A DNA stretch of 64,000 nt from Dillenia suffruticosa (Eukaryota; Streptophyta; Magnoliopsida; Dilleniales; Dilleniaceae): NCBI GenBank assembly GCA_033439265.1, contig JAVTVX010000024.1, forward strand, positions 16,910,501 through 16,974,500. Reading direction: 5' to 3'. Below are positions 33,278 through 46,087 of the stretch, in pieces. Position numbers and translations under genes: made by a program. Each line of letters starts with the position of its first letter. Position 1 is the stretch's first letter. Under the pieces are notes generated by a model, which did not search any database, was not told the origin of the DNA, and saw nothing but the letters and a program-made list of their open reading frames with translations.

Positions 33278-33423
33278 GTAAGTAAAACTAATGTTTGAAT
33301 GAAACTGGTAATATTGTTTAGAGTTATGGTTTTGCGTACGTTTACTGACCTAGTTGATGAAAATAATTGGTGATTGTTTCAGTTTGGGAGAGCATGTTTG
33401 TTGAGACATAAGGAAGTATAATA

Positions 33424-36400
33424 ATGGCAAGTCTTTCGGGAAATGGATCAGTTTATGTTTGTAATTTGCCGCCGGGAACTGATGAGACCATGTTAGCTGA
33501 ATATTTTGGCACCATTGGTTTGTTGAAGGTATAAATTCTTTGTTATTAACTTGTTTAATTTAACAAACATGGGGTCTTTTCTTTCTTAATGGATGCTCAT
33601 CTCATGAATTGTTGAATTCTTGATAAATTAATAGAAAGACAAAAGGAGTGGGAGACCCAAAATCTGGATATACAGGGACAAAGTAACCAATGAGCCCAAA
33701 GGTGATGCTACCGTCACTTATGAGGATCCTCATGCTGCCCTTGCTGCTGTTGAATGGTTTCACAACAAGGATTTCCACGGACAAGCTGTTGGGGTTTTCA
33801 TAGCTGAGTCCAAGAGTAAGGACCCACTTGGGGAACCAACTGTGGCTGCTGATTTTGGGGCTCTGGAAGATAATCCCAGCAGGGATATTAATGGTGGTGG
33901 AAGAGGTAGAGGTCGTGGTGATGCATCGGCCAAAGGATGGCAACAAGATGGAGACTGGTTATGTCCGAATACAAGGTCTGTGATATGACATTGGTGAGCA
34001 GCTCTTTCTTTTGCTCTGTCTGTGTTGTAGTTTTGTATTCTGTGATGATGATGATGGAGATTTTGCTTTTGTGGGTTCCTTATTATTCTACTTTGTAGCA
34101 GTTGCTCCAATGTCAACTTTGCTTTTCGTGGTGTATGCAACCGCTGTGGAAGTGCTCGACCTGCTGGTGCCTCTGGCGGTGGTGGTGCTGGTCGAGGAAG
34201 GGGCCGTGCTACCCATGATTCTGCGGGCCAACCCCGTGGAGTTGGAGGTCCAACTGGTCTTTTTGGTCCAAATGATTGGCCTTGTCCCATGTAAGTCTTT
34301 CTTCTTTTCTTCTTTGGAATTTTTCAGAAATGTTTAAGTGCATCTCTTTAACCTTCCCTATGCCCTGATCATATCTCCTTATGGTGGTCTGTTTTCTCAG
34401 GTGTGGCAACATCAATTGGGCAAAGCGCACAAAATGCAACATCTGCAATACCAATAAACCTGGCCATAATGAGGGTGGAGTAAGGTACTCACCTGGGTAT
34501 TTGAACTTGTTTTTCATTGGTGTGTTGTGTGATTTTTCCCAAAGCATCCTTCTTTTGTTTGGCTTATTAGGTTTCTGGTTTTCATTTCTCTCAAATTTCT
34601 ACTTCCCAAGGGCTTCAAGTACTGTGCTTATATTGAATGGGATGGTAGAAAATCAATCATCCATGCTAACCTCATTCGGTTGTAATTTTGATTGTCATGT
34701 TTTGATGCTTTAGAAGGCTAAGGACCTTCTAGTCAGTTCTAGGGTTTTCACGTGCCATAATTCCATAGCAACAATGTGCTCTTTTGTGATCCTGCACTTT
34801 AAAACATTTATAATAATCTCTGTGGCATGGTTACAAACACGGTCATCATGCACAACATTGCATGGACATGTTTATTAAAATATGCATAAATGCATCTATA
34901 TCTACATAATTTTTGTGATAGCAAATATAAAAGTTGGAGCTTACAGCACAACTTGTTTTAGCTTGTGTTATTCCCATAATGCCCTATTGATTGTTATATA
35001 TCTGAGGGAGCTCATACCAATTGTTTAACTTGTTTTATTCCCTATTAAATACACATGTCCTCTTGCTTCCTTCTTCATGGTTGGTCCTCTTCTCATTTAC
35101 TTTGAGTCCACCAAAGCACACTACACTAACTACTATTGTTTAGCTCTTGGAGACCTACTCAATTTTCGATCACACCTATAAACTTACTCATTATGAAATG
35201 AGAATTTCGAAGCTAATATAAACAATACTTAAACTTATCCTTAAAAAAGAGTGACGTGGTCAACTACTTTCTATTTATTTAGGACATCTCTATTTTTATT
35301 TTGTTAAATTGCATAGATGAAGTTGTTAAAATAGTGTCACAAGTGATTTTCATTTGATTCGAATCAAAATTAATTTTGACAGTTTTACCTGTATAAGTAA
35401 TTAAATTACATAGATGAAGTTGCTAAAATAGTGTCATCAAGTAATTTTCATTTGATTCGAATCAAAACTAATTTCGACATTACCTGTGTAAGTAATAGAA
35501 TGAACATGTTGTAGAAAAAGGTAATAAGTGTAGACCTATTTTCATCACAAAATCTTAAAGAAAATTACAATTTTATATGGCATGAGTGAAATTCATGGTT
35601 AAATCACAATTACTATATTCTTAAAACTGTTTCATTATTAAAAAGTTGTCAACCGGAGAAGTTTATTACAGCTATTTATATTGAGCTTGTGGAGAGTTAG
35701 TCATGATACATTGATTTAAAATGTGGTGTGACTTATTTGTTCAGCATGTAAACCATTAAAGTTGTTATTCTGTTTCCCTTCTTTAGTAATGCGTTGGGAG
35801 TTGACATAGCTTTGTACCTCTTCAATGCCTCAAACTGACCTCTTTAATTGTGTTTGTATGATGCACTTTGTTCTTTAACTTTCGAAAAGTAATTGTCATT
35901 TGAAGGCTTAGATCATGGTTTTCTTACAGCAATTTTTCACTAAAAGTCATTTGTTATAGAAATTTATTCTTTTGAGTTGGGGAATGCACAATTTTGTTGT
36001 CTAGTCTAGCATAAACCTTTGTGATTTCAGTAAGGCTTATTCTGGGATGCAAAATGATTAGATAATTTTACAGTTCAGTGCCAGCTCATTCATCAATTCA
36101 ATTTCATGTTGCATTAAACTTAAGCTGAAGTCAATAATCTTTTTCTCTTTCTGTTGATCAGAAGAATGAAGCTAGGGTATAATTTATTCCAGTCATTCTA
36201 AAATATGACCTGAGAATGGGTATATGATTTCTTAGCCTAATTTTTAATCTTCAGAGGTGGGCGTGGAGGTGGTTACAAGGAGCTCGATGAGGAAGAATTA
36301 GAGGAAACCAAACGGCGTCGAAAGGAGGCTGAAGAAGTAAGACACGTTCTTTACTTTGTCATGTCAAATTGCATAGCTTCTCTTGTTTCTCAAAATTTTG

Positions 36401-39400
36401 CTTTTCAACTTCAGGATGATGAGATGTATGATGAGTTTGGCAACCTCAAAAAGAAATTTCGTGCCAAAACGCAGCAAGCTGAATCAGGACATGTGCTTCC
36501 TGGTGCTGGGCGTGCTGGATGGGAGGTCGAGGATTTAGGTATGTTCTCCACTTCATTATTGGATTTCAAGACATAGTTTAGATGCTTTTCATTTCAATTA
36601 CTTTTGGAGTTGCAGATACATGTTTGTTGTAACCTTTGGATATTATGGTTCACGCTGAAAATCTTATTAGGAGCTGAAATTAGTGGATTTTTACCCATTC
36701 GTATGGTTACTCCCAGTTGTTTATTCTCAAGTGATGAAATTGTTTACGTTAAAGTTTGTTAGCATTGTTTGGTATGCCTGGCATTATTAATCTAATGTTT
36801 AGTTCTGTTAGTTCTCTTGTAGGTTTTTTTTTTTTTTGGATAGAAAAAGGAAATTATATTAGATGTATAAAATAATGTACAAGCTCCAAAGGATAAGAAA
36901 TCCTGAGGAGTGAAAACAAGAACAATGCAATAGTTAAATAGGCAACTGCTCTCCAATTCTTCTTCAACTCTTCTAAGCTATGATACTTTTAAAATCATTG
37001 AGGCATGAGCCCACTGTCTATTAGTGCTTTCTTATATGCTGTCAATGGATGTTTGAAGGAATGGGATTGAATATGTTATGGGGCTTTTATATAACATTGG
37101 TAAATACACTTCTGCAACCAAATCTGACATTGCCCAATTGCTTTGAGTGCTATTCTGGTTATCCATAGGATGATTTTCCAAGGAATAGATGAAACATGCT
37201 TATGCTGTTTTTGTTTCCAATGCTCAATTGTGGCTAGTTTGTTATTAAGACGCTATATAAACTTTTATTGTGGACTTATGACATACGATCTTGCTATTTT
37301 TGTTTCCAATGCTCAATTGTTTGTGGCTAGTTTATTATTAAGATGCTGTCTAAACTTTTATTGTAGACTTATGGCATAAGTTCCTCTTTTTGAGCATTCA
37401 GTATGATAATTTTGCCTGTTAGGTGTCTTGCTGTGTATATGGTTTCACAATCAATAATAGTGTTGGCAGCTGTTATTCGGGTGTCAGATGAAAAAAAAGG
37501 AGAAAATGAGTGTTATCATGATCAGAGCTTCTCTAGATTAAGTAGAAAGAGTGTGAATATCCAAGTCGATAAGCAATCTTCTTCCAATGCCTGTCTAGCT
37601 TATTACTACTGTTGTGACATCCATCTGAGATATTCCTTGGTTGATGTGCTATGGTCTTACGCTGAGTCTTTCTGTACTAGTGGGAAGTGATGGTTAGTGG
37701 AAGATTTTGGGTTGGTAAGGGGTTAATAATCTATGACCATATAGATGTATTGCTCAGCATCAGAAAAGGAGAAAGAGCTGAATGGTGAAAAAGTGCAATG
37801 AGCCATACAAATGAGAAATTTGGTGGATAGATGTCGAGGATAATTGAATCAATTGGAGTTTTGGTTGAATTACTTGGGTTATTTTGTTGTCTATAGATGA
37901 AGATTGGACAATATTTGCTAATACTGCATAGCAAAATGTTATGTGGATCTCAATTTGATTCAGAGTATTGTGATTCAATATTGAGATACATAAGGCTTAG
38001 TGGTTTAGTTGGTTGTTGAAGGTTTTTTTCCTTTTCCAAATGTGTTTACTCAAAATATTTGGAGAGGTACACTACTTGTAATTCGAAATTCTAGTAATTT
38101 TTATATATTTTGTTTTATTAGTTTTGGTATAGGGCTAGGATCTCAACTCATGCTCTTTGTATGTTAAAGTAAATGCATCAAGTTATGCTTAGGAGCCCAC
38201 AACCCACATGCAGAAATGCTCGTTAGGAAAAGTTTTAGTGTTGACTAACAATCTTCCCAAAGCGACTATAAAGATTGAAAATTTGGATCTTGGACAGGTG
38301 CATCTTTCTATTAGCTAAGTTGGGCATTATTTGTTAGGAAATAAAAGACATAGTCATGGGCATGTACGTAACATGACACACAACACCATGCTCCAAAAAG
38401 TCTTAAATATTGGATATAAGGACATGACATAACATAGTCATGGGCATGTACGTAACATGACACAACACCATGCTCCAAAAAGTCTTAAATATTGGATATA
38501 AGGACATGACATAACAAATAATGTTATTTTTTTATGTTGTATATGTGTATAATTTAACATTTTTAATTAGACTGTTTTTCGCTTCAAGAATGCATTGTGG
38601 ATTATAATGCAATTACTTAATATAGTCTTCATTGTTCTTGGTTAGCTGTGTTGCATACTGTTTGTTAATGTATTCTTTATCGTCACATTGATAAGGTAAA
38701 ATTGGAGAAGTAAATTTTTGTTAATTTGCTCATAAATGACTTTTGGTCTTTAATTTAGCCAAATGTGTAAGATTCTTGGTTTTAGAAAACTTACAATCCC
38801 AAGTCATTCTGCCAAATATCATGTTATTTTGGAATGTTGATAGGATTTAGCCAAATATTTTGTATTATTGATTAAATATTGGTTTATTCTGTTAACTTGC
38901 AATATTTGTTATGAAATACATTATGCATGAGTTGCTTTAAATGCATATCTTTATGCTTGTATTTATTTTAAATTAACTTTTATTTAAAAAAAAACAAATA
39001 TATTTGCAAATTCTTACAAATAAGATTTTCATAGATAATTTAACATATGTATAGTTTTGAGGAAAGTATAAGGGAATTGGTTCCATTTGAACGCATTTTC
39101 TATTTTTTATTTCAGAAAAGTATTAAAAAATTGGTTATATTTGAACGTGTTTTCAGTTTTCTGAGTTAGAAAAGTATGTAGCTTTTGAACATATTTTTTT
39201 AAATTTTCTACTTTTTTTTAGAAATAGAAAATGTGAAAATTAGAGATGGAAAATTAGAGAATATTTTCCACAACTAAATGCGACCAATGACAGTAGAAAA
39301 CATTTTCTGAAAAACACCATTGTTTTCCACAACTAAACACTCTAAACTTTGAATATAAATTGGCCATTTATGAAAGAATCTTGTATTTGTATCCCTCACC

Positions 39401-42175
39401 TTTAGCCAAAACTCTCATGATTTGTCTATTTCTGACACCAACTGATCTCTTGTAAGCCAATAGTATGTTATTACTCTTCTTTATGAAAATAAATGATTTA
39501 TATGCTTCATATATGGAGGTTGTTGGAAGAGCAGTATCTTTCTAAAAGATGGAGGTTACCCTTAGTATGTACACCTCAAGTTTTCAGGTGTCCATTATGT
39601 TGTTTCCAATATCTGTTTTGGTTGCCAAAGAAATTAAGATTATCAAATAAGATTTTTATGGAAATTAACGTGAAGGTTTGGAAAAGTGTAGTTTGGTTAA
39701 ATGGACAGTGTAAGGTTCCCTTTGTAACAGGTGGCTGACATTAGATCCATTATAGAATTTAACTAGGTGCTTTTGGGAAAGTAGTTGTGGAGGTTTCTAC
39801 TGAACTCACTTGGGAAGGAGGTGATGGTAGTCAAGTATTGTACAACATAAAATGGGTGGATGTCTAATGAGGTTGTTGGGCCTTGTGGTGTGTGTGTTTG
39901 GAAGGAGATTGGAAGACAGTGCCCAGATTTTGTGGGAAATGTAAATTACTGTGTGTGGAACTGGTCAAGAATCTCCTTTTGGTAGTTGTTTGCTGGAGCT
40001 AATTTGTGTTTGCAAGGGACAAAGAGTCTTTGGCATATTTCTTAGTCTCCATGCAAAGGAACCTTCTCTGCTGGAATGTCTACTTTATAAAACAGGCATA
40101 TGATTGTGAGTTGGAGAGTTTCCAAAACTTCTAAGAAGTTTTGGAAATGGTGTAGTTGGATGTTGGTAGGGAAGATACTGCAGTATGGATAGGTTCATCG
40201 GCCAAAAACTTTTGAGGGTGAGGAGTATTGCAATGTGCTCAGATCTGACAATAGGGAAGGATCCCCTTTTCCGTGGAAGTTCATTTGAAGGTCTTTCATT
40301 TCCTTGGATATCTTCTTTATGTTTGAGGCCACTTGGAGAAGGATATTAAACCAAAATAACCTTTGAAGATGAGGCATTGATTTAGTCTTGTTCATTGTGG
40401 ATGTAGATCCCCCTGATTTTGCACATGCAATGCAATGGGTGGCTGCAAGCTTGGTGAATTGTGGGCTTAGAGTGGGGTGAAGGTTTGTGTAGAGAGGAGA
40501 GTATTTTGGATGTTCCCTTACCTGAGTGGAATAGAAGGATTTTTAAAGGGTGGAGACTCCTTTTTTGGGTCTTGTGGACAACATTCTCATTTTTTGGCCG
40601 GTCATTTTAGTCTTTTTTGAATCTTAATTATTTTGTAGATTCCTTGTCTTTGTACATTTGTATGGTAGCACCACCTTGTTGCTTTCATTTTTTTACTTCT
40701 ATGACTTAATCTTTTTCTGGGATATATGGAGGTTGTTGTGGTAACTCTTGAATGAGTTAATAATACAAACGTGTTTGTTTTATTTATAGTAATTATCGGT
40801 TAAGTGAGTCTAGAGTGTTTGGAAAGTGTTTCAAAATTGATTATGGAAAGTGGTTTAAAATTGTTTAAAGAGTGACCAAGAAGTTCTTGGGTGTTTAGAG
40901 GAATAACGAGACAATTTCACAGACCATTTGGCATATTCCATGCATGCCCCTCATGTATGGACCTCTATTCTTTACATTCTTCATTCCAAAAAGAGGATTA
41001 ACCTCAGCAAAAGAAAAAAACATATTAAAATTTCAAAACCAAGTGCTGGTTTCACTTTGGCAAGATCATGGGAGGTTGTATTGATGTGGTTTTACCCTTT
41101 TTGAGTCCTGGGTTATCCACGCCTGGTGTTTAGCCCACCATGTTGTGCTTGTTGGTGTGAGATTGTATTAGTCCAGAAGAGCAATAACAGATTTTGAGAA
41201 ATATTTGTCCCATTTGTGTTGAATTATTTCGGTTGAAACTAATGTGGATTTCAAGCAATAACAGATTTTAAAGAAGTGTTTGTCCCATTTGTGTTCCTAA
41301 AAACTTGACGGTTAAATTTCTAATGTTTCTTTGTTTTGTAATAATTGCATATTCTAAGCCTTTGAGCTCTCTTTTCATGCTTTCAACCTACTGTGTCATC
41401 AATAATTCATGATCTTGTCTTTTTGAATATCAATGTACCTTAAAGTTGTCAAGTATGGTCTGTCTTCTATTTTCTTTTGTTTCTATTATGCATTACTGAT
41501 TTCTTGCCGTATTGGTTGATGATTTTTGTTTATTTCACCTAAGAGTGAACCAAAAATCCTTTTGACACAAGGAAGTCTGCCCAGCATTGCATTAAGAGTA
41601 AGCAGCTAAGAATCATCAAGAAAATGGGTTTTAATGAAGATATGAACATTTGTGCACCCACACATGAGCATTATCCCACAATTCAATAATTACTAGTTTT
41701 GTTGGAATAACATTTTATGTCATCGAATGTGTGAAATACAATTTTTGTCTTAGGCTTGCCATCACCATATATACCTTGGTTACATGTTCTAGAATTGTTG
41801 ATGACTCCGATGGCGGAAAAGGTCTTCTGCTTTTTGCTTCTAAAAATGTGGAAGAAAAAATTTGCGGACTGTCACTGTTGGAGAAATGTTTCTTGGGTTA
41901 ACGTTATTCCTGAAAACTTTGCCAGATTTGATACTCATTGCTTCTCTAATGGCTTTGTGGCAGGTATGACTGACCGAAATGACAGAGAGAGAAGCAGGGA
42001 CAGACGGGATAGGGATGATAGGGATACGAGCAGGAATAGAGATGAAAGGGAAAGACGTCGCAGTCGAAGCAGGGAGAGAGATAGTAGAAGAGATAGAGAT
42101 CGAGATTACGATTATAATCGGGACAGAGATTATAGGCTGGTCAAAGACCGGGACCGGAATAGGAACCGCTACTGA
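33424..42175 (+). CDS. TAF15B: TAF15B-like RRM and double RanBP2 zinc-finger protein
   Basis: Coding exons: 33424-33528, 33635-33975, 34102-34290, 34401-34484, 36255-36336, 36415-36538, 41964-42175. Phases join perfectly to 378 residues. Domains: RRM residues 9-95 (RNP2 VYVCNL 10-15, RNP1 KGDATVTY 57-64), Gly/Arg tract 122-130, RanBP2 zinc finger 1 with Cys 145/150/161/164, Gly-rich linker, zinc finger 2 with Cys 210/213/224/227, a Glu/Arg-rich region (245-270), and an Arg/Asp-repeat C-terminus (312-378). This is the FET-family layout of plant TBP-associated factor 15B, a nuclear RNA-binding protein; the Arabidopsis relative is linked to TFIID, flowering and immune-receptor expression (family knowledge). 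The ATG is the first one in frame with the RRM. Introns 4 (1.77 kb) and 6 (5.4 kb) are long. The ORF ends TAC TGA. Confidence 0.93.
34099..34104 (+). promoter_or_regulatory. Tandem NAGNAG splice acceptor before exon encoding zinc finger 1
   Basis: Sequence ttgTAGCAG|ttgctcc offers two acceptors three bases apart (exon starting at 34099 or 34102). Using the second gives a C-x4-C finger (CPNTSC), the form I chose. Using the first adds one Ser, giving C-x5-C. Both stay in frame. Confidence 0.7.
34485..36254 (+). other. Long intron of TAF15B with tandem duplication
   Basis: 1,770-bp intron between gtactc and ttcag. Contains a roughly 97-bp tandem duplication (35304-35400 and 35401-35498), each copy carrying the perfect 16-bp palindrome TTTGATTCGAATCAAA (35353-35368, 35451-35466). 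No other gene is seen. Confidence 0.7.
37198..37379. repeat. Tandem duplication in TAF15B intron
   Basis: Two copies of about 85-90 bp: tgtttccaatgctcaattg, ggctagtttgttattaag, ctaaacttttattgt and acttatg recur in the same order, about 90% alike. Confidence 0.8.
38349..38514. repeat. 84-bp tandem repeat in TAF15B intron
   Basis: Copies 38349-38432 and 38433-38514 (catagtcatgggcatgtacg ... gacatgacataa) are identical except for a 2-base CA loss, so the duplication is recent. Confidence 0.9.
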
Positions 42176-42765
42176 GGAAGTTGGAGCAGCATTTGGCTTC
42201 CCCCATGGTTTTTGCTGCTAAGGTGGTAATTATTGCAACTTGTGATGAACCATAAATTCTTTTGCTTGCTAGCGGGCACAAGATGCTTCATCTGTCAATT
42301 CCCAAGGGATCTCAAGGAGATAGGACTGCATTGAGGATTGTCTTTGGCAAACAATTGGTGCTTTATTTTGGATACAATTGATAATCGGAACAGTGCCATG
42401 GCAATAGCAAGGACCTGATATATGATTCTGAACTACTGTTGGCATGTTTTCTGAGAAGCTACTTCTAATCTATAGTTATCTTACCTTGTGAAACCGTCAC
42501 TAGGAATCTTTAGTATTTTGCTGATATGCTTTTTGTTTTTTCCCGTCACCTGTTTGACCCGTGTTTAATCTGTTGCGTACTTTGGCAGAATTGCCTGTAT
42601 ATTACCCAGAAACTGCTAAGATGGTTAGCCTCACTTACCACATGGGATTGTCATTTGTGGACTTATGTGATGGAATTGAATTTTTACCGAAGGATTATGA
42701 TTGAAGGATTTGAAAACCTATTTTGTACTTGCGAATTTTGTACCATCTTTGTTGCATATATGATT
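42176..42765 (+). other. 3' untranslated region of TAF15B
   Basis: About 590 bp after the stop without other coding content. No canonical AATAAA is seen; cleavage may occur near the ttgcatatatgattaaat stretch before the AAT tract. Confidence 0.4.
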
Positions 42766-42766
42766 A

Positions 42767-42864
42767 AATAATAATAATAATAATAATAATAATATCCTAC
42801 ACGGTTTCGAGAGTCGGGGGGAATCAAACTTGTGTCGTGCAATAATAATAATATCCTACACGGT
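42767..42864 (-). repeat. AAT microsatellite and duplicated SINE-like tail
   Basis: (AAT)n at 42767-42794. The word aataatatcctacacggt occurs twice (about 42786-42804 and 42846-42864). Between them the minus strand reads gcacgacacaagtttgattc, similar to a pol III B box. It might be a SINE 3' end with a duplicated tail, but no A box is visible. Confidence 0.4.
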
Positions 42865-42939
42865 AGCATGATCCTTTTGAGCTTAACAAATTTTGTGCCG
42901 TTATCTAAGTACCACCTGCTGAATTACTCTCCTTCGAGT

Positions 42940-43841
42940 GAAAGAAAAAGTTTTTGACTGTTCCTCCAATTTAAACTTTACAAATTTTGTCGTTATCCAC
43001 CTTATTACTGCTTTCATATTCTCAAAGCATAGTGGCCGTACTTTTCATGTGCACAACTTTGAACTTGAGATTTATCTTACCTCTCACGATTATTCGTTTT
43101 TTCTCATCCTGATCCTCTCCCTCTTTTTCATCCTCGGTTGTAGTCGAAGCATTTTACTTTACTCTTCCTCCTCCTTGACCATGTCTTTCTCCGTGGCTAT
43201 GCTTCCCTGTGATGGCCTTTCCTCCTTTTGTTGACACCCCTCTTTGACGTGGAAGTTACATTTGCCCGCAGCACTTCATCGTGTTCCTTGTTAACATGGT
43301 TTGTCGTTTCTTCATGGGCACATGAAGAGCCATCGAGTTAATCGATGGACATTGCCTCCAAATCCTTAGATTCTTCGATTGCCACCATCACATGGTTGAA
43401 CTTCGAGTTGAGAGATCTCAAAATTTTGTCTACCATAGGAAGATCTTCTCCAAGTTTGCATTTGGCGTACTATTCCTTGAACTTGTATGAAGTAATCTAA
43501 AATGTATTCAATTTCCTTCATGGAGAGCTTTAAATTCAACACAGAGTTTGAAGTTTTACCTAAAATACTCTTAAAGAGCATCCCATGCTCGGTTCTTATT
43601 GGCAACTTTCTCAAACATCTTATAATCCATCCCCTAATGGATGATGGTGAGCGTTGCTTAATCCTTTTTCTTACTCTGCAATGTCTCGCTGTTGTTGCTG
43701 AGAGGGAGCTTGAGGCGCTTGCGCGATATCCCATACTTATTGTGCTCCCAGATTTGCTTTCATCCTAATTGCCCAATTATCATAATTGAGCTTTGTGAGG
43801 AGGGGATATTGGAACACCATCAAAACATTCTTTGAGGCCAT
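42940..43841 (-). pseudogene. Degenerate copia gag fragment
   Basis: Minus strand begins with ATG (complement of 43839-43841) and 'MASKNVLMVFQYPLLTKLNY' followed by 'DNWAIRMKANLGAQ', the N-terminal gag signature of a copia lineage other than those at the left. 43366-43734 continues with the UBN2 tract ('LNLKLSMKEIEYILDYFIQV', 'IVRQMQT'), then a frameshifted C-terminus and a ruined zinc knuckle near 43020-43060 ('STATML' for 'YGHYA..C'). No primer-binding site is visible to its right. Confidence 0.7.
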
Positions 43842-44360
43842 GGTTTTGACACTGTTTTGTTAGGCAATATGTTTGGAGGTTTGAACAATTTCGGAGGCTA
43901 TACTTCAAATTTCACCAGAGTTTGAACTTTTGGACTTCGAACGAGTCACACTAGTCACTTATATGGGAGGGAAAATACGTAAGAGGAAAGAGAGAGGACT
44001 AGAAATATTTTAATTTGTATTGCTTAATACAAAATGAGCTACAAAGGTGAGCATTTGCAGTGACCTAGACCCACATGAAATACAACTATTAAATGCTAGG
44101 GCTTAATACATTGATCAATTAAACAGGTGAAAAGACAAAACATTTGTAAAACAACTTATTTCCTTGGACACTCGATGTTTTCCGGCAGCTACACAGGCTT
44201 GACTATTTTCACAATGAAATTCTTTATTTTGCTGGAAATATGATGAAACTTGATGTATTCGAAACTACATTTTGACAACATTCTACGGACACATTATTTG
44301 CAGATTGTCATTGTGGTTTGATGGTTCAAACTTTGAACCAAAGTGACATGATCTGCAAAG
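43842..44360 (-). other. Possible leader/LTR remnant of the gag fragment
   Basis: The tract around 43985-44060 (ggactagaaatattttaatt, gcttaatacaaaatgagcta) has the look of a minus-oriented copia R/U5, like the other LTRs of the window. No pair LTR or target duplication was found, so this is tentative. Confidence 0.35.

Positions 44361-46087
<1,727 letters not shown>

Larger units (their letters stand above)
36539..41963 (+). other. 5.4-kb last intron of TAF15B with repeat debris
   Basis: Runs from gtatgttctcc to tgtggcag. It holds a T-run followed by ggatagaaaaaggaaattat (36826-36860), resembling a reversed retroposon tail; a tandem duplication (37198-37278 / 37293-37379); an 84-bp tandem repeat (38349-38514); and a region of repeated gaacgc/gaacgt and ttttccacaactaaa words (39080-39340). 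The stretch 39480-41700 is low in stops locally but shows no recognisable protein. I found no exon inside. Confidence 0.65.

Noticed and set aside
33602..34547. Minus-strand open frames opposite TAF15B exons
   Set aside because: They are antisense shadows of GC-richer exons, and the + strand exons join in phase with recognisable domains.
37143..37690. Cys/Leu-rich frames in the TAF15B intron
   Set aside because: They arise from the tandem duplication at 37198-37379 and have no splice-compatible phase with flanking exons.
41756..41963. In-frame extension upstream of the last TAF15B exon
   Set aside because: The sequence before 41964 is intron: a clear tgtggcag acceptor is present and the phase with exon 7 only works from 41964.
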